Shown here: positions 10,750 through 20,653 of the stretch, one piece after another
How positions within the stretch are numbered: the first letter of the stretch is position 1
How the letters are laid out: every line of letters begins with the position of its first letter
Position numbers and translations under genes: made by a program
Source: an uncultured Bacteroidota bacterium
GTDB lineage: Bacteria; Bacteroidota; Bacteroidia; Flavobacteriales; Flavobacteriaceae
DNA: 59,876 bases
Reading direction: 5' to 3'
Assembly: GCA_902590705.1 (NCBI GenBank)
Contig: CACIXU010000009.1
Coordinates: forward strand, 1 to 59,876
The notes under the pieces: generated by a model
Database searches by the model: none
Told to the model about the DNA's origin: nothing
The model's input: the letters and a program-made list of their open reading frames with translations, nothing else

Positions 10750-11289
10750 TTAATTGTCTTTTTTAAATTTACTTAGGAGTTCTGTTATCTCCATTTTAGA
10801 TTTAGTCACTGATATCCTACCAGAGCGTACAAATTGTAAAAGACCGAATGGAGCTAAATCCTGATGTAATCTGTCGGTTTCATTTCTAAATCCTGTTTTC
10901 TCAATAACAAAGAACTCAGGAGAAACTGTTACAATATTAGCATGACTTTCTTTTATAATATTTTGAATATGTCTTTCCTCAAAAAGAGAACTAGATTTTA
11001 CTTTATAAAGTGCTGTTTCTTGAAAAATAGTTTCCTCATCTGTGTGATAATAGGCTTTAATTACATCAACTTGTTTCTCGATTTGTTGAATCAATTTTTT
11101 TACTCTTTCTTCATCTATATTTACAACAATCACAAATCTAAAAACATCTTTTATTTCAGATTGAGAAGTGGTAAGGCTTTCAATATTAAAATGTCTTTTT
11201 AGAAAAATCGAGGAAATGCGATTTAGTAAACCAACATTATTCTCCGAGTAAATCGATATAGTATATGTCTTTAATTCTTTATCTGCCAT
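10750..11289 (-). CDS. ilvN: Acetolactate synthase small (regulatory) subunit
   Basis: Regulatory subunit of acetohydroxyacid synthase. The N-terminal ACT domain (YTISIYSENNVGLLNRISSI, about residues 9-28) binds valine in characterised homologues and activates the catalytic subunit. The 179-residue length fits the two-domain small subunits, with the second half (GFRNETDRLHQDLAPFGLLQFVRSGRI, quoted in part) forming the C-terminal domain. Its ATG lies two bases after the ilvB stop, consistent with co-translation. The symbol could equally be given as ilvH. Confidence 0.95.
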   Translation of the reverse strand: MADKELKTYTISIYSENNVGLLNRISSIFLKRHFNIESLTTSQSEIKDVFRFVIVVNIDEERVKKLIQQIEKQVDVIKAYYHTDEETIFQETALYKVKSSSLFEERHIQNIIKESHANIVTVSPEFFVIEKTGFRNETDRLHQDLAPFGLLQFVRSGRISVTKSKMEITELLSKFKKDN

Positions 11290-11291
11290 AA

Positions 11292-13025
11292 TTATTTTAA
11301 TCGAATATCAGAAACAGATGCACCAGTGGGTATCATTGGGAACACATTATCCTCTTTTTCAACACAAACTTCTAGGAAATAAGGTTTTTCAGAAGCAATC
11401 ATTTCGGCTACAGCCGCATCCAAATTTTTTCTTTTATCCACACGTTTAGCATCTAAAAAGTAGCCCTTTGCAATGGTAACAAAATCGGGGTTAACCATTT
11501 CAGTTGAGGCGTAACGTTTATCAAAGAATAATTGTTGCCATTGCCTAACCATGCCAAGAAAATCGTTGTTTAATACTACAATTTTAACTGCAGCTTGAGT
11601 TTGGAAAATTGTACCTAATTCTTGGATAGTCATTTGATAACCTCCATCACCGATTACAGCTACAACTTCTCTTTCTGGTGCCCCCATTTTTGCTCCCAAT
11701 GCTGCAGGAAGTGCGAACCCCATAGTACCCAATCCACCAGATGTTACATTACTATTTGAACGAATAAACTCAGCATATCTACAAGCAACCATTTGGTGTT
11801 GACCAACATCAGTAACGATAACTGCATCTCCTTTAGTGTATTTATTTATTGAAACAATAACTTCTCCCATACTTAACCCTTCCTTCTTGGGTCGCAAATC
11901 TTTGTCAATAACCTCTTTAATCTCTATTTTCATTAAGTCATCAAATCTTTGCATCCATTTAGGGTGAGACTTTTTCTCAACCAAAGGAAGGAGCGCTTTT
12001 AAGCTTTCTTTGCAATTGCCTAAAACTGGTAAATCAGCTTTTACATTCTTATCAACTTCTGCAGGATCAATTTCAAAATGAATCACTTTTGCCTGTTTCG
12101 CATAAGTATTTAAATCTCCAGTTACCCGATCGTCGAATCGCATTCCAATGGCAATAAGTAGATCACACTCGTTAGTTAAAATATTAGGACCGTAATTTCC
12201 ATGCATTCCAACCATTCCTACGTTTAGTGGATGAGACGTCGCCAATGCGGAAAGGCCTAAAATAGTCCAGGCTGCAGGAATTCCTGATTTTTCTACAAAA
12301 TCTTTAAACTCTTGTTCAGCCCTACCAAGAATTACCCCTTGACCCCATACAATAAAGGGTTTTTCTGCATTATTAATTAATTCAGCAGCTTGGGTGACTG
12401 CATCAAGGTCTAATTCAGGAACAGGTTTATAACTTCTGACACCCAAACATTTTTTGTAACTAAAGTCAAAGCTATTAAATTGGGCATCTTTAGTAATATC
12501 AATTAAAACTGGTCCTGGCCTTCCAGATTTAGCCACATAAAAAGCTTTTGCAAAAATTTCGGGAATTTCTGAAGCCTTTGTTATTTGATAGTTCCATTTA
12601 GTAACGGGGGTAGATAAACCTATAATATCAGTTTCTTGAAATGCATCAGAACCAAGAAGGTGGGAGGCAACTTGGCCTGTAATACAAACCATTGGTGTAG
12701 AATCAATTTGTGCATCAGCAATACCAGTTACAAGGTTTGTTGCCCCAGGACCAGAGGTTGCTATAGCAACTCCAACTTTACCCGAAGTTCTAGCAAAACC
12801 TTGAGCAGCATGAGCTGCGCCCTGTTCATGTCTAGTTAGCACGTGATTAAGCTGATGTTGAAATTTGTAAAGTTCATCATAAACGGGCATGATGGCACCA
12901 CCGGGGTAGCCATAAATCAAATCTACTCCCTCGGCAAGCAGGCAGCGAATAACCGCTTCTGCACCAGTGATTTTAATAGATTCAGATTCCGCCTCCTGTA
13001 AGGCAATTTGATCTCTTGTCTTCAT
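11292..13025 (-). CDS. ilvB: Acetolactate synthase large (catalytic) subunit
   Basis: Thiamine-diphosphate enzyme that condenses two pyruvates, or pyruvate with 2-ketobutyrate, in the first common step of branched-chain amino acid synthesis. Key features are the cofactor-activating Glu in LTRHEQGAAHAAQGFAR (Glu near residue 67), the FAD-region GNYGPNILTNECDLL, and the ThDP/Mg motif GDGGYQMTIQELGTI followed by NNDFLGMVRQWQQ. The length of 577 residues is normal. It sits between ilvD and ilvN with very short spacers. No ilvA (threonine deaminase) is found in this operon, although many Bacteroidota ilv operons include one (from memory). Confidence 0.97.
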   Translation of the reverse strand: MKTRDQIALQEAESESIKITGAEAVIRCLLAEGVDLIYGYPGGAIMPVYDELYKFQHQLNHVLTRHEQGAAHAAQGFARTSGKVGVAIATSGPGATNLVTGIADAQIDSTPMVCITGQVASHLLGSDAFQETDIIGLSTPVTKWNYQITKASEIPEIFAKAFYVAKSGRPGPVLIDITKDAQFNSFDFSYKKCLGVRSYKPVPELDLDAVTQAAELINNAEKPFIVWGQGVILGRAEQEFKDFVEKSGIPAAWTILGLSALATSHPLNVGMVGMHGNYGPNILTNECDLLIAIGMRFDDRVTGDLNTYAKQAKVIHFEIDPAEVDKNVKADLPVLGNCKESLKALLPLVEKKSHPKWMQRFDDLMKIEIKEVIDKDLRPKKEGLSMGEVIVSINKYTKGDAVIVTDVGQHQMVACRYAEFIRSNSNVTSGGLGTMGFALPAALGAKMGAPEREVVAVIGDGGYQMTIQELGTIFQTQAAVKIVVLNNDFLGMVRQWQQLFFDKRYASTEMVNPDFVTIAKGYFLDAKRVDKRKNLDAAVAEMIASEKPYFLEVCVEKEDNVFPMIPTGASVSDIRLK

Positions 13026-13034
13026 TTTCCTAAA

Positions 13035-14708
13035 CTAGTTATCAGTAACGCAACCCTCCGAGGCAGTCGCTACGCATTTAATATATTTATGTAATACCCC
13101 TCGGGTAAATTTATAAGGGGGTTTAACCCATTTAGATTTTCTACTTTCTAATACTTCATCTGAGACATCAACACTCAAGGTATTTGTTTGAGCATCAATA
13201 GTTATTTTATCACCATCTTCAATTAATCCAATTACTCCACCTTCTTGAGCCTCAGGGACTATATGTCCAACAACAAAGCCATGAGTTCCTCCGGAGAATC
13301 GCCCATCAGTAATTAAGGCAACATTTTTTCCTAATCCTGCTCCCATAATTGCAGCAGTTGGTTTTAACATTTCAGGCATACCAGGCCCTCCTTTAGGGCC
13401 TACGTATCGAATTACAACAACATCTCCTTTTTGGACTTTCCCCTCTCCTATTCCAATATTTGCCTCATATTCACCGTCAAAAACACGTGCTGGCCCAATA
13501 AACTTCAAACCTTCTTTTCCAGTTATTTTTGCAACTGAACCTTGGGCGGCTAAGTTGCCTTTGAGTATTCTGATGTGACCCGTTGGTTTTATAGGATTAT
13601 TTAGTGGTCTAATTATTTCTTGATCTTTTTTTAATCCCTCCAAACTTTCTAAATTTTCTGATAAAGTTTTACCAGTAATTGTAATGCAATCTCCGTGCAA
13701 CATTTTATTCTCCAACATAAACTTAAGGACTGCTGGAATACCTCCCACTGCATGAAGATCTTTCATTAAATACTTTCCACTCGGTTTTAGGTCAGCAAGA
13801 AAGGGAGTCGTGTCACTTATTCTCTGAAAGTCATCTATTGATAAATCAATCTTAGCTGCGTGAGCTATCGCAAGAAAATGGAGTACTGCATTGGTAGACC
13901 CTCCAAGAACTGCAATTAGTCGCAGAGCATTCTCCAATGATTTTTTTGTAACTATATCTAAGGGTTTTAAGTCTTGCTCAATTAATCCACGTAAAGCCTT
14001 ACCCACAGACTTACAATCTTCTATTTTCTCGATACTTACTGCGGGATTAGATGAACTGTAAGGTAATCCCATCCCCAATGCCTCAATTGCAGAGGCCATA
14101 GTATTAGCAGTGTACATTCCACCACATGCCCCAGCACCAGGACAAGCATTTCTTATTACTTTTTTATATTCTTTATCATCAATTTTTCCAGCGACTTTTT
14201 CTCCCCAAGCTTCAAAAGCTGAAACAACATCCAATTCTTTATCACGAATGCAACCAGAGGCGATTGTTCCTCCATAAACTAGGATACTTGGTCGATTTAA
14301 ACGCAACATTGCCATCAAAGCACCTGGCATGTTTTTATCACATCCAACTACAGTTACTAAACCATCATATGACATTGCCTGCACCACAGTTTCTACAGAG
14401 TCCGCAATTACGTCTCTTGAGGGCAAAGAAAATCGCATTCCAGGAGTTCCCATCGAAATGCCATCACTGACACCAATTGTATTAAAGATTAGTCCTAACA
14501 TATCATAGGGAGCAATGCCGTTCTTGACATGAACAGATAGATCATTTAAGTGCATGTTACAAGGATTTCCCTCATAACCTGTACTAGCAATTCCTATCAG
14601 GGGCTTTTGAAAATCCTCATCGGTCATTCCAATTGCATGAAGCATGGCTTGAGCTGCAGGTTGAGTAGGATCTTGAGTTACTCGTCTACTAAATTTATTA
14701 AGATTCAT
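13035..14708 (-). CDS. ilvD: Dihydroxy-acid dehydratase
   Basis: Iron-sulfur dehydratase that forms 2-ketoisovalerate and 2-keto-3-methylvalerate. The cluster ligands appear in [15 protein letters not shown] (Cys near residue 123), in [18 protein letters not shown] and in the Cys of EGNPCNMH. The C-terminal [14 protein letters not shown] and the phosphate loop MGAGLGKN are also present. The 557-residue length matches the shorter IlvD class. It is the first gene of the minus-strand ilv operon. The roughly 210-base divergent gap before it shows no convincing leader peptide or perfect promoter. Confidence 0.97.
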   Translation of the reverse strand: MNLNKFSRRVTQDPTQPAAQAMLHAIGMTDEDFQKPLIGIASTGYEGNPCNMHLNDLSVHVKNGIAPYDMLGLIFNTIGVSDGISMGTPGMRFSLPSRDVIADSVETVVQAMSYDGLVTVVGCDKNMPGALMAMLRLNRPSILVYGGTIASGCIRDKELDVVSAFEAWGEKVAGKIDDKEYKKVIRNACPGAGACGGMYTANTMASAIEALGMGLPYSSSNPAVSIEKIEDCKSVGKALRGLIEQDLKPLDIVTKKSLENALRLIAVLGGSTNAVLHFLAIAHAAKIDLSIDDFQRISDTTPFLADLKPSGKYLMKDLHAVGGIPAVLKFMLENKMLHGDCITITGKTLSENLESLEGLKKDQEIIRPLNNPIKPTGHIRILKGNLAAQGSVAKITGKEGLKFIGPARVFDGEYEANIGIGEGKVQKGDVVVIRYVGPKGGPGMPEMLKPTAAIMGAGLGKNVALITDGRFSGGTHGFVVGHIVPEAQEGGVIGLIEDGDKITIDAQTNTLSVDVSDEVLESRKSKWVKPPYKFTRGVLHKYIKCVATASEGCVTDN

Positions 14709-14919
14709 TTGGACTAGTTTGGTGCTAAATTAGATTCATAGCATCGAATATGTGATCATACCTACTAATTTTCACTATGTTCAAATTAATTCAATTCCAT
14801 CTAAATTACTGTAAATCAATTAATTATTTAGTATTTATTAATACATTCAAAAGTTAAAAAAACAAACAAATCAATTTGACTTATATTTAGAATGGAATAT
14901 TATCCAAAAATACCAAAGA

Positions 14920-16311
14920 ATGAGAAATGATGTAAGTAAAGTAGTCTCTAATTTATATATAAAGCAAAAAGATTTTTTTGCTTCACAAATCACAAAACCT
15001 AATGCGTATAGAATTCAAAAATTAAAAGCTCTAAGAAAAGAAATAATAACCAGAGAATTAGAGATTCATGAGGCTCTTAATCAAGATATGCGAAAATCTG
15101 CCTTTGAGGCTATGACATCTGAAACTGTTTTGGTTAATAAGGAACTTTCATTGATGATTAAAATGCTTCCGCTCTGGAGTAGGGTTCGTCGAGCAAAAAG
15201 TAGTTTGATTAATTTTCCTTCGAAAGATTACATTAAACCTGAGCCATTTGGAAATACTTTGATGATAAGTCCATGGAATTACCCTTTTCAGCTGGCTATC
15301 ACTCCCCTAATAGGTGCTGTTGCAGCTGGAAATACTGTGGTATTAAAACCTTCAGAATACGCACCTCACACATCAGTTGTTATTAAAAAAATTGTTGCAA
15401 ATGTTTTTGATCCTGGACATGTATCGGTAATGGAAGGCGATTCTTCGGTTGCTACAGAATTACTAAAAAAGCGTTGGGATTTCATAATGTTTACTGGAAG
15501 CACTAGAGTAGGAAAAATTATAGCTAAAGCTGCTGCAGTCCATTTAACTCCAATTACACTCGAATTAGGGGGAAAAAGTCCATGTATTGTAGATGAATCG
15601 GCTCCAATAGGTATTACAGCTAAAAGAATTGTTTGGGGTAAATTTCTAAACTGTGGACAAACTTGTATTGCTCCAGATTATTTATTAGTTAATGAAAAAG
15701 TCAAATCAAATTTAGTTGCCGCTTTAATTAAAGAAATTGAACGAGCTTTTGGGAAAAATCAAAAAAAATCAGATGATTATGGACGCATCGCTCATGTAGA
15801 TCATTTTAAAAATCTTAAATCTGCAATTAAAGACGAAAAAATTATTTATGGAGCAAAAACAGATGAAAAAAGTCTTTTCTTTAGTCCTACATTAGTCGAA
15901 TCCCCCAATAAAGAAAGTATTTTGATGAAAGAGGAAATTTTTGGCCCAATATTGCCAATAATTCCTTATGGTGAAGAAGTAGAAATCCATCATTTCTTAA
16001 AATCACAAGAAAGACCTTTAGCTTTTTATGTTTTTTCAAAGAGAAACAAATTTATCGAACAATTATTCAATCGATATTCTTTTGGTGGTGGAGTTGCAAA
16101 TGACTCAATTATTCAATTTGCGAATGATAACCTACCATTTGGTGGAGTAGGCCAAAGTGGAATGGGAGCTTATCATGGTAAATATAGTTTTAAAAACTTT
16201 TCTCATGAAAAACCATTTATTAAACGTTCTTTTTGGTTTGATATACCAGGAAGGTACGCACCTTATCCAAAGTCATTATCTTTGTTAAAGTTTTTATTAA
16301 AAAATATTTAA
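14920..16311 (+). CDS. Aldehyde dehydrogenase, ALDH3-like family
   Basis: NAD(P)-dependent aldehyde dehydrogenase of 463 residues. The compact N-terminus, the catalytic Cys in FLNCGQTCIAPDYLL, the general-base Glu in LELGGKSPCIVDE, ISPWNYPFQLAITPLIGA and the C-terminal LPFGGVGQSGMGAYHGKYSF (split here for length) are all typical of class 3 fatty or aromatic aldehyde dehydrogenases. The ATG overlaps nothing upstream. The stop overlaps the start of the nitroreductase gene by one base (TAATG), so the two are translationally coupled. The physiological aldehyde is unknown; detoxification of lipid aldehydes is the common guess. Confidence 0.92.
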   Translation: MRNDVSKVVSNLYIKQKDFFASQITKPNAYRIQKLKALRKEIITRELEIHEALNQDMRKSAFEAMTSETVLVNKELSLMIKMLPLWSRVRRAKSSLINFPSKDYIKPEPFGNTLMISPWNYPFQLAITPLIGAVAAGNTVVLKPSEYAPHTSVVIKKIVANVFDPGHVSVMEGDSSVATELLKKRWDFIMFTGSTRVGKIIAKAAAVHLTPITLELGGKSPCIVDESAPIGITAKRIVWGKFLNCGQTCIAPDYLLVNEKVKSNLVAALIKEIERAFGKNQKKSDDYGRIAHVDHFKNLKSAIKDEKIIYGAKTDEKSLFFSPTLVESPNKESILMKEEIFGPILPIIPYGEEVEIHHFLKSQERPLAFYVFSKRNKFIEQLFNRYSFGGGVANDSIIQFANDNLPFGGVGQSGMGAYHGKYSFKNFSHEKPFIKRSFWFDIPGRYAPYPKSLSLLKFLLKNI

Positions 16312-17036
16312 TGCCAGAAAAAAAGGTTAGTGAAGCAATTGGATTCAGAAGATCAGTAAGAGTATTTGATACAGACAAAGAAATTGATTCCCAAATTGTA
16401 AAAAAATGCATTGAACAAGGGGTTTTAGCTCCAAACAGCAGTAATTTACAATTATGGGAATTTTATCATATTACTAGCCATGAGATTATTAAGCAAATTG
16501 CAGTAGCCTGCTTTAACCAACCTGCTGCCAAAACAGCTAAACAGTTTGTAATTCCCGTGGTTAGAAAAGATCTTTGGGAAAGAAGAATTGCTTCAAATGT
16601 CGAATTTATTGAATCCGAATTTGAAAAATCTAAGAAAAAAGACATTGAGAAAACAAAAGGAGCTATTTCATATTACCAAAAAATTCTTCCCAAAATATAC
16701 GGTATGGGTAGTTTAAGGGGCTTAATAAACCATTTCAGCACTTATATAAAAGGGATTAAAAAGGTTGTTTACAGACAAGTAAAGAAATCTGATATGCGAA
16801 TAGTAGTTCATAAAAGCACTGCTTTAGCTGCACAAAATTTTCTAGTAAGTATGGCTGGTTATGGTTATGATACATGTACAATGGAGGGTTTTGATTCATT
16901 AAAAATTAAAAAAATAGTTGGCTTGCCAAGTAGTGCGGAAATAAGTATGGTTATCGGTTGTGGAATTAGAACTAAAAAAGGGATTTACGGACCTCGGTTC
17001 AGAGTCCCACTTGATGAAGTTTATTTTGAAAAGTAA
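16311..17036 (+). CDS. Nitroreductase family flavoprotein
   Basis: FMN-dependent oxidoreductase fold of 241 residues. The N-terminal FRRSVRVFD provides the flavin-phosphate arginines, APNSSNLQLWEF gives the second flavin motif, and the C-terminal VIGCGIRTKKGIYGPRFR is consistent with the family. The middle section (about residues 95-145) is an insertion compared with minimal nitroreductases. It is coupled to the aldehyde dehydrogenase gene through a TAATG overlap, suggesting a joint role in disposal of reactive carbonyls or nitro/quinone compounds, which is inference only. It is the last gene before a convergent junction with dsbD. Confidence 0.85.
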   Translation: MPEKKVSEAIGFRRSVRVFDTDKEIDSQIVKKCIEQGVLAPNSSNLQLWEFYHITSHEIIKQIAVACFNQPAAKTAKQFVIPVVRKDLWERRIASNVEFIESEFEKSKKKDIEKTKGAISYYQKILPKIYGMGSLRGLINHFSTYIKGIKKVVYRQVKKSDMRIVVHKSTALAAQNFLVSMAGYGYDTCTMEGFDSLKIKKIVGLPSSAEISMVIGCGIRTKKGIYGPRFRVPLDEVYFEK

Positions 17037-17157
17037 CCAATCACCAAAGCCGAAACTTAAATAAAGTTAATTTATTATATACACTCACCTAGATAAAAAA
17101 GCCTAACAAATCTTATTTTCCTTCAAATATCTTTTTCTATTGTACTTTTTTTTTAAA

Positions 17158-19125
17158 CTAGGGTAGGGATTTAAACTTCCTTATACCCTCCTCTAACCAA
17201 TCCTTATAAATTTGTGCATTAGTATATTGAACTGAACTATTGAGAAGAGTTCCATTGGACGATAGCAATAGGTAAAAAGGTTGAGATGCTGAACCAAAAT
17301 TAAGACTTTGAAAAGTAGCCCATTTTTCTCCTGTGGTTTTTATGCTCTTGACACGACCATTGGGGTATTTATAATTAAATTGATCAACATCAGGTAATAA
17401 TTCTCGATCATCGACATAAAGAGAGATTATGACATATTCTTTATTTAATAAACTAAATATTTCAGGTTTAGACCAAACATTTTCTTCCATCTTTCTGCAG
17501 TTTACACAAGCCCATCCAGTAAAATCTAATAAAATAGGCTTGTTATTTGCCTCAGCATATGCCCTACCCTCTTCAAAATCTTTAAAACAGTTCAACCCCA
17601 ATGGACATTCAGAATCCGAAGCGTAAACGCTGTAAAATGTAGGGGGAGGAAATCCACTGAGCAAAGCCAATTGTCCTGTTTGATTCTTTCCTAACCCTTG
17701 AATCAAGTAGATTGAAAACAAAAAAACTAAAAAAGCGAAAAAATATTGGATTTTATTTAATTTGAAAACTTTTACTTCATGTGGAAAACGCAACCATCCC
17801 ATCAAGTATGTAAATAATGAAAGAGAGATAATCAACCAAATTGCCAAAAATACTTCTCGCTTTAAGATTCCCCAATGAGCAACCAAATCAGCATTTGAGA
17901 GAAACTTCAATGCCAAAGCTAATTCCAAAAATCCTAAAGTCACTTTTACTTTTGTCATCCATCCACCAGATTTGGGAATAGACTTTAGAAAACTGGGGAA
18001 AAGGGCAAGAAGGCCAAAAGGCATTGCTAAAGCAAAACCGAATCCAGCCATTCCAATGGTCAATTGGGTGGCTCCCCCATCAGCAGTCAAAGATCCTACT
18101 AATAAAGACCCCAAAATGGGACCAGTGCATGAAAAGGATACAATCGCTAATGTCAATGCCATAAAAAACACACCTAAAACACTACCTGAAGAAGAGGCGC
18201 TATCTGAAAAGTTTCCCCAAGAACTAGGTAAGGTGATTTCATAATATCCAAAAAAGGAAAAAGCGAAAAAGACAAATAGAACAAAAAAGATTAAATTCAT
18301 AACGATATTAGTAGAAAGAGTGTTTAGAATTTGTGGATCGATTGCATCCAAAAAGTGAAAAGGTAAACTAGATAATAAATAAATTATAAAAATAAAAAAG
18401 CTGTAAAGCAAAGCCAGCCCGAACCCTTTACCTTTAATTGCACTCTGTTTTAGGAAAAACGACACAGTTAAAGGAATCATAGGAAAAATACAGGGAGTCA
18501 ATAATGCAATTATGCCCCCTATAAAACCCAGTAAAAATAAATTTAACAATGAATTATCAGTCTTTTTTTGTTCCTTTTTATCAATAAAATGTTTATTCTT
18601 TAAATCAATTTTTAGAGCTGAAATTTTTTCTAAACTCCCAGTATCAATTACCTTTTTTTCCCGAATAACTTGTTTTGAGTTATCAAGAACAAAAAGGAAA
18701 GCTTCGTTTCTGAATATACAGAGCTTGTCATCGCAAGCCTGATAATTGATTTCACCCTCAATTGATACCAAATCTGGATTCAGTAGTTTTATTTTTTGCT
18801 CAAATTGGGCTTCAACATCAAACCAAGACAACTCCATTTCAAATATTGGATCAAAGGCTGTTTTGGATTTACCCTCTTTAGTATTCCCGACTAAATTAAA
18901 CTGACCTTCTTCCCCTTTGAAAATAAACTCAGTAGGTAAAGGACCATTATCTGGAAGGTTTTGAGAATAAAGATGCCATTTGGGTTTGATTTTAGCTTTA
19001 AATTTCAATAAATAAGTATCATCAGAAACTTTTTCCAACGCTGTTGTCCAGACTACTTGTTCTGGAGACTGAGACTGAATTAATAATGTCCAAAAAAACA
19101 AAAATAAAAATCCCTTTTTAATCAT
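17158..19125 (-). CDS. dsbD: Protein-disulfide reductase DsbD family (thiol:disulfide interchange protein)
   Basis: Inner-membrane protein that carries electrons from cytosolic thioredoxin to periplasmic thiol partners. It is 655 residues long with a signal peptide (GFLFLFFWTLLIQSQS), an N-terminal DsbD alpha-like domain with two cysteines (YQACDDKLCIF), then about eight membrane helices. The helices contain the redox pair LLTPCIFPMIPL and FSCTGPILGS. The C-terminal thioredoxin-like domain holds CVNCRK near residue 540. All three cysteine pairs needed for the electron relay are present. Its start overlaps the end of tilS by eight bases on the same strand, so it is probably co-transcribed with tilS. 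Confidence 0.93.
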   Translation of the reverse strand: MIKKGFLFLFFWTLLIQSQSPEQVVWTTALEKVSDDTYLLKFKAKIKPKWHLYSQNLPDNGPLPTEFIFKGEEGQFNLVGNTKEGKSKTAFDPIFEMELSWFDVEAQFEQKIKLLNPDLVSIEGEINYQACDDKLCIFRNEAFLFVLDNSKQVIREKKVIDTGSLEKISALKIDLKNKHFIDKKEQKKTDNSLLNLFLLGFIGGIIALLTPCIFPMIPLTVSFFLKQSAIKGKGFGLALLYSFFIFIIYLLSSLPFHFLDAIDPQILNTLSTNIVMNLIFFVLFVFFAFSFFGYYEITLPSSWGNFSDSASSSGSVLGVFFMALTLAIVSFSCTGPILGSLLVGSLTADGGATQLTIGMAGFGFALAMPFGLLALFPSFLKSIPKSGGWMTKVKVTLGFLELALALKFLSNADLVAHWGILKREVFLAIWLIISLSLFTYLMGWLRFPHEVKVFKLNKIQYFFAFLVFLFSIYLIQGLGKNQTGQLALLSGFPPPTFYSVYASDSECPLGLNCFKDFEEGRAYAEANNKPILLDFTGWACVNCRKMEENVWSKPEIFSLLNKEYVIISLYVDDRELLPDVDQFNYKYPNGRVKSIKTTGEKWATFQSLNFGSASQPFYLLLSSNGTLLNSSVQYTNAQIYKDWLEEGIRKFKSLP

Positions 19126-20425
19126 AATTTCTTATAATCCATCTATCTTCTTTATGGTATTCGATAGAATATCTTTCATCGACTCTTTTCCCCACTACCC
19201 AAATAATATCTTCTCCTGAACACAGTAACCACTGCTTTTCTTTGTCAAGTAAGGAGAATTTTTCATCCTTAAAATATTTACTTAACTTTTTTTTGCCATT
19301 AAGTCCTTTAGGATAAAAGTAGTCACTTTCCCTCCATTTTCTTAGGGTTAATGGAAACTTCAATAATTTTATGTTAAAACAGGCGGTGTTTTTATCAGCA
19401 ATTTTGATTTTGTTATTTAAACCTAATTTTAATTTTATTGGGACTTGAATTTTCTTAATATTTTGCTCAATAGTGTAAGTTTTATTAAAATCTTCGCTTT
19501 GCTCAATAAGCAGCAAGTGAGATCGATTTTTAACAAGTCTGTGAGTCTTAGATAACAATTGTTTTCCAGATTGTGCATGCAATAGTTGATTTAAATCTTT
19601 AACATTATCAAATCCATAATTAGCAAATAAAGCATGTAGGAAAAAGTTAATTGGATTTAGTAATTTTAATTCATCCACTGAGATTTTAATTTGATGTTCC
19701 ATTTTAATAAAATACTTGGTCTTAAAATCCTTAATCACATTATCCAAAGCAATTTTCGCTTGTCCCAAATATTCTAGCGTATTACTAAATCGATTATGAA
19801 AATTAGGATCTGTAGCTTTCCAATTTGGAATTACTTTATGTCTTAGCTTATTTCTTAAATAATCTGTTTTTGCGTTTGAAGCATCCTCTCTCCATTTGAC
19901 GTTATTTTCATTAGCATAATTGATTATTTCCATTCTTGTAAAGGGTAAAAGAGGTCGAATAATTTTCCCCCTGATTTGAGGTATTCCAACCAATCCTTTT
20001 AAGCCAGAACCTCGCATTAGGTTAATCATAAATGTCTCTAAGACATCATCAGCGTGATGCGCTAAAAGAATTACTTCATACTCATATTTTATTGATATTT
20101 CATTAAACCAATCATATCTTAGCTTCCTGGCTGCCATTTGAATAGAAGTTTTTTTATTTTCAGCATAAATCAGTGTATCAAATTTTTTAATGTGACATTC
20201 TAGTTTTTTATCTTCAGCTAATTTTTTAATCCAAAGTGCATCGTCCTCGCTTTCTTTGCCCCTTAATTGAAAATTACAATGGGCTATGGAAATATTTAAC
20301 CCATTTTTTAAACAAAGTGATAAAAGAACACAGCTATCTATACCCCCACTTGAAGCTAAAAGAATTTTTTGATTCTTTAAATGAGAAAAATTTTTCAATA
20401 AGTGTGCCTTAAACTTCTGAAACAT
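19118..20425 (-). CDS. tilS: tRNA(Ile)-lysidine synthase
   Basis: ATP-dependent enzyme that converts C34 of the CAU anticodon of tRNA-Ile to lysidine, so that AUA is read as isoleucine. The PP-loop SSGGIDSCVLLSLC is at residues about 25-38, with HCNFQLRGKESEDDALWIKK and the LAHHADDVLETFMINLMRGSG motif (read in two parts) downstream, followed by TilS substrate-binding domains. I place the start at the ATG of MFQKFKAHLLKNF rather than at the in-frame TTG at 20461, because the extra residues lie over a promoter match and families start near MFQKF. The gene is essential in most bacteria. Confidence 0.92.
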   Translation of the reverse strand: MFQKFKAHLLKNFSHLKNQKILLASSGGIDSCVLLSLCLKNGLNISIAHCNFQLRGKESEDDALWIKKLAEDKKLECHIKKFDTLIYAENKKTSIQMAARKLRYDWFNEISIKYEYEVILLAHHADDVLETFMINLMRGSGLKGLVGIPQIRGKIIRPLLPFTRMEIINYANENNVKWREDASNAKTDYLRNKLRHKVIPNWKATDPNFHNRFSNTLEYLGQAKIALDNVIKDFKTKYFIKMEHQIKISVDELKLLNPINFFLHALFANYGFDNVKDLNQLLHAQSGKQLLSKTHRLVKNRSHLLLIEQSEDFNKTYTIEQNIKKIQVPIKLKLGLNNKIKIADKNTACFNIKLLKFPLTLRKWRESDYFYPKGLNGKKKLSKYFKDEKFSLLDKEKQWLLCSGEDIIWVVGKRVDERYSIEYHKEDRWIIRNYD

Positions 20426-20428
20426 AGG

Positions 20429-20458
20429 CAAAATTAAGGATTTTGGAATTGGGGTCAA
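20429..20458 (-). promoter_or_regulatory. Promoter for tilS, implying an almost leaderless mRNA
   Basis: The minus strand reads TTG, 19 bases, then TAATTTTG, a full match to the Bacteroidetes TTG-N17..20-TAnnTTTG consensus. The -7 element ends three bases before the ATG at 20425, so transcription would begin at or within the first codons. Either the message is leaderless or translation begins slightly further downstream. Confidence 0.5.
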
Positions 20459-20489
20459 CAACTAAATAACTACTTCGTCAAAGACTTTT

Positions 20490-20520
20490 TTTGTAAAAAA
20501 AAATAAAATTCGGATATTTG
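20490..20520 (+). promoter_or_regulatory. Promoter of the arginine operon leader
   Basis: TTTG at 20490-20493, a 19-base spacer and GATATTTG at 20513-20520 match the Bacteroidetes consensus in all but the first base of the -7 element. It points toward the arginine operon and would start RNA around 20526, directly at the 25-codon leader. The bases at 20521-20531 (CATTTCAAATG) form a perfect inverted repeat over the expected transcription start, which could be an operator or chance. Confidence 0.55.
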
Positions 20521-20528
20521 CATTTCAA

Positions 20529-20606
20529 ATGACTGATGCAACGACATATTACATTGGACCCTTATTGGCAAATAGCCAGTCTCCGTTACGTCTACGCCGC
20601 CCCTAG
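20529..20606 (+). CDS. Putative arginine leader peptide (25 residues)
   Basis: Short open frame starting ATG ACT GAT and ending with the residues SPLRLRRP and a TAG stop. It holds three arginine codons within four (CGT CTA CGC CGC), which are CGN codons in a genome that appears to prefer AGA. It begins a few bases after a good promoter and lies about 90 bases upstream of the acyltransferase start of the arginine operon. A ribosome stalled for lack of charged tRNA-Arg would sit over the local RNA structures. I do not know this peptide as a described family; the function is inferred from position and composition. Confidence 0.55.
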   Translation: MTDATTYYIGPLLANSQSPLRLRRP

Positions 20607-20653
20607 CGGGTTATTAACTCTACATGAGACCTTGGTGCGCCCAGTCTCCTTTT
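20576..20653 (+). promoter_or_regulatory. Candidate attenuator with mutually exclusive stems upstream of the arginine operon
   Basis: CCAGTCTCC occurs at 20576-20584 (inside the leader peptide, just before its Arg codons) and again at 20641-20649. The intervening GAGACCTTGG at 20626-20635 can pair with either copy (GAGAC:GTCTC, T:A, GG:CC with single-base bulges). The second pairing is followed by TTTT. A further small hairpin CCGC-CCCTA-GCGG spans the leader stop codon. This is the layout of a 1:2 versus 2:3 switch, but the T run is short and the direction of control cannot be read from sequence. Confidence 0.45.

Noticed and set aside
14709-14919. Possible leader peptide for the ilv operon (short frames such as M-N-L-I-stop on the minus strand).
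   Set aside because: The frames are only a few codons long, hold one or two Leu/Ile codons, and no competing stems or T run are seen. Nothing beyond chance in AT-rich DNA.
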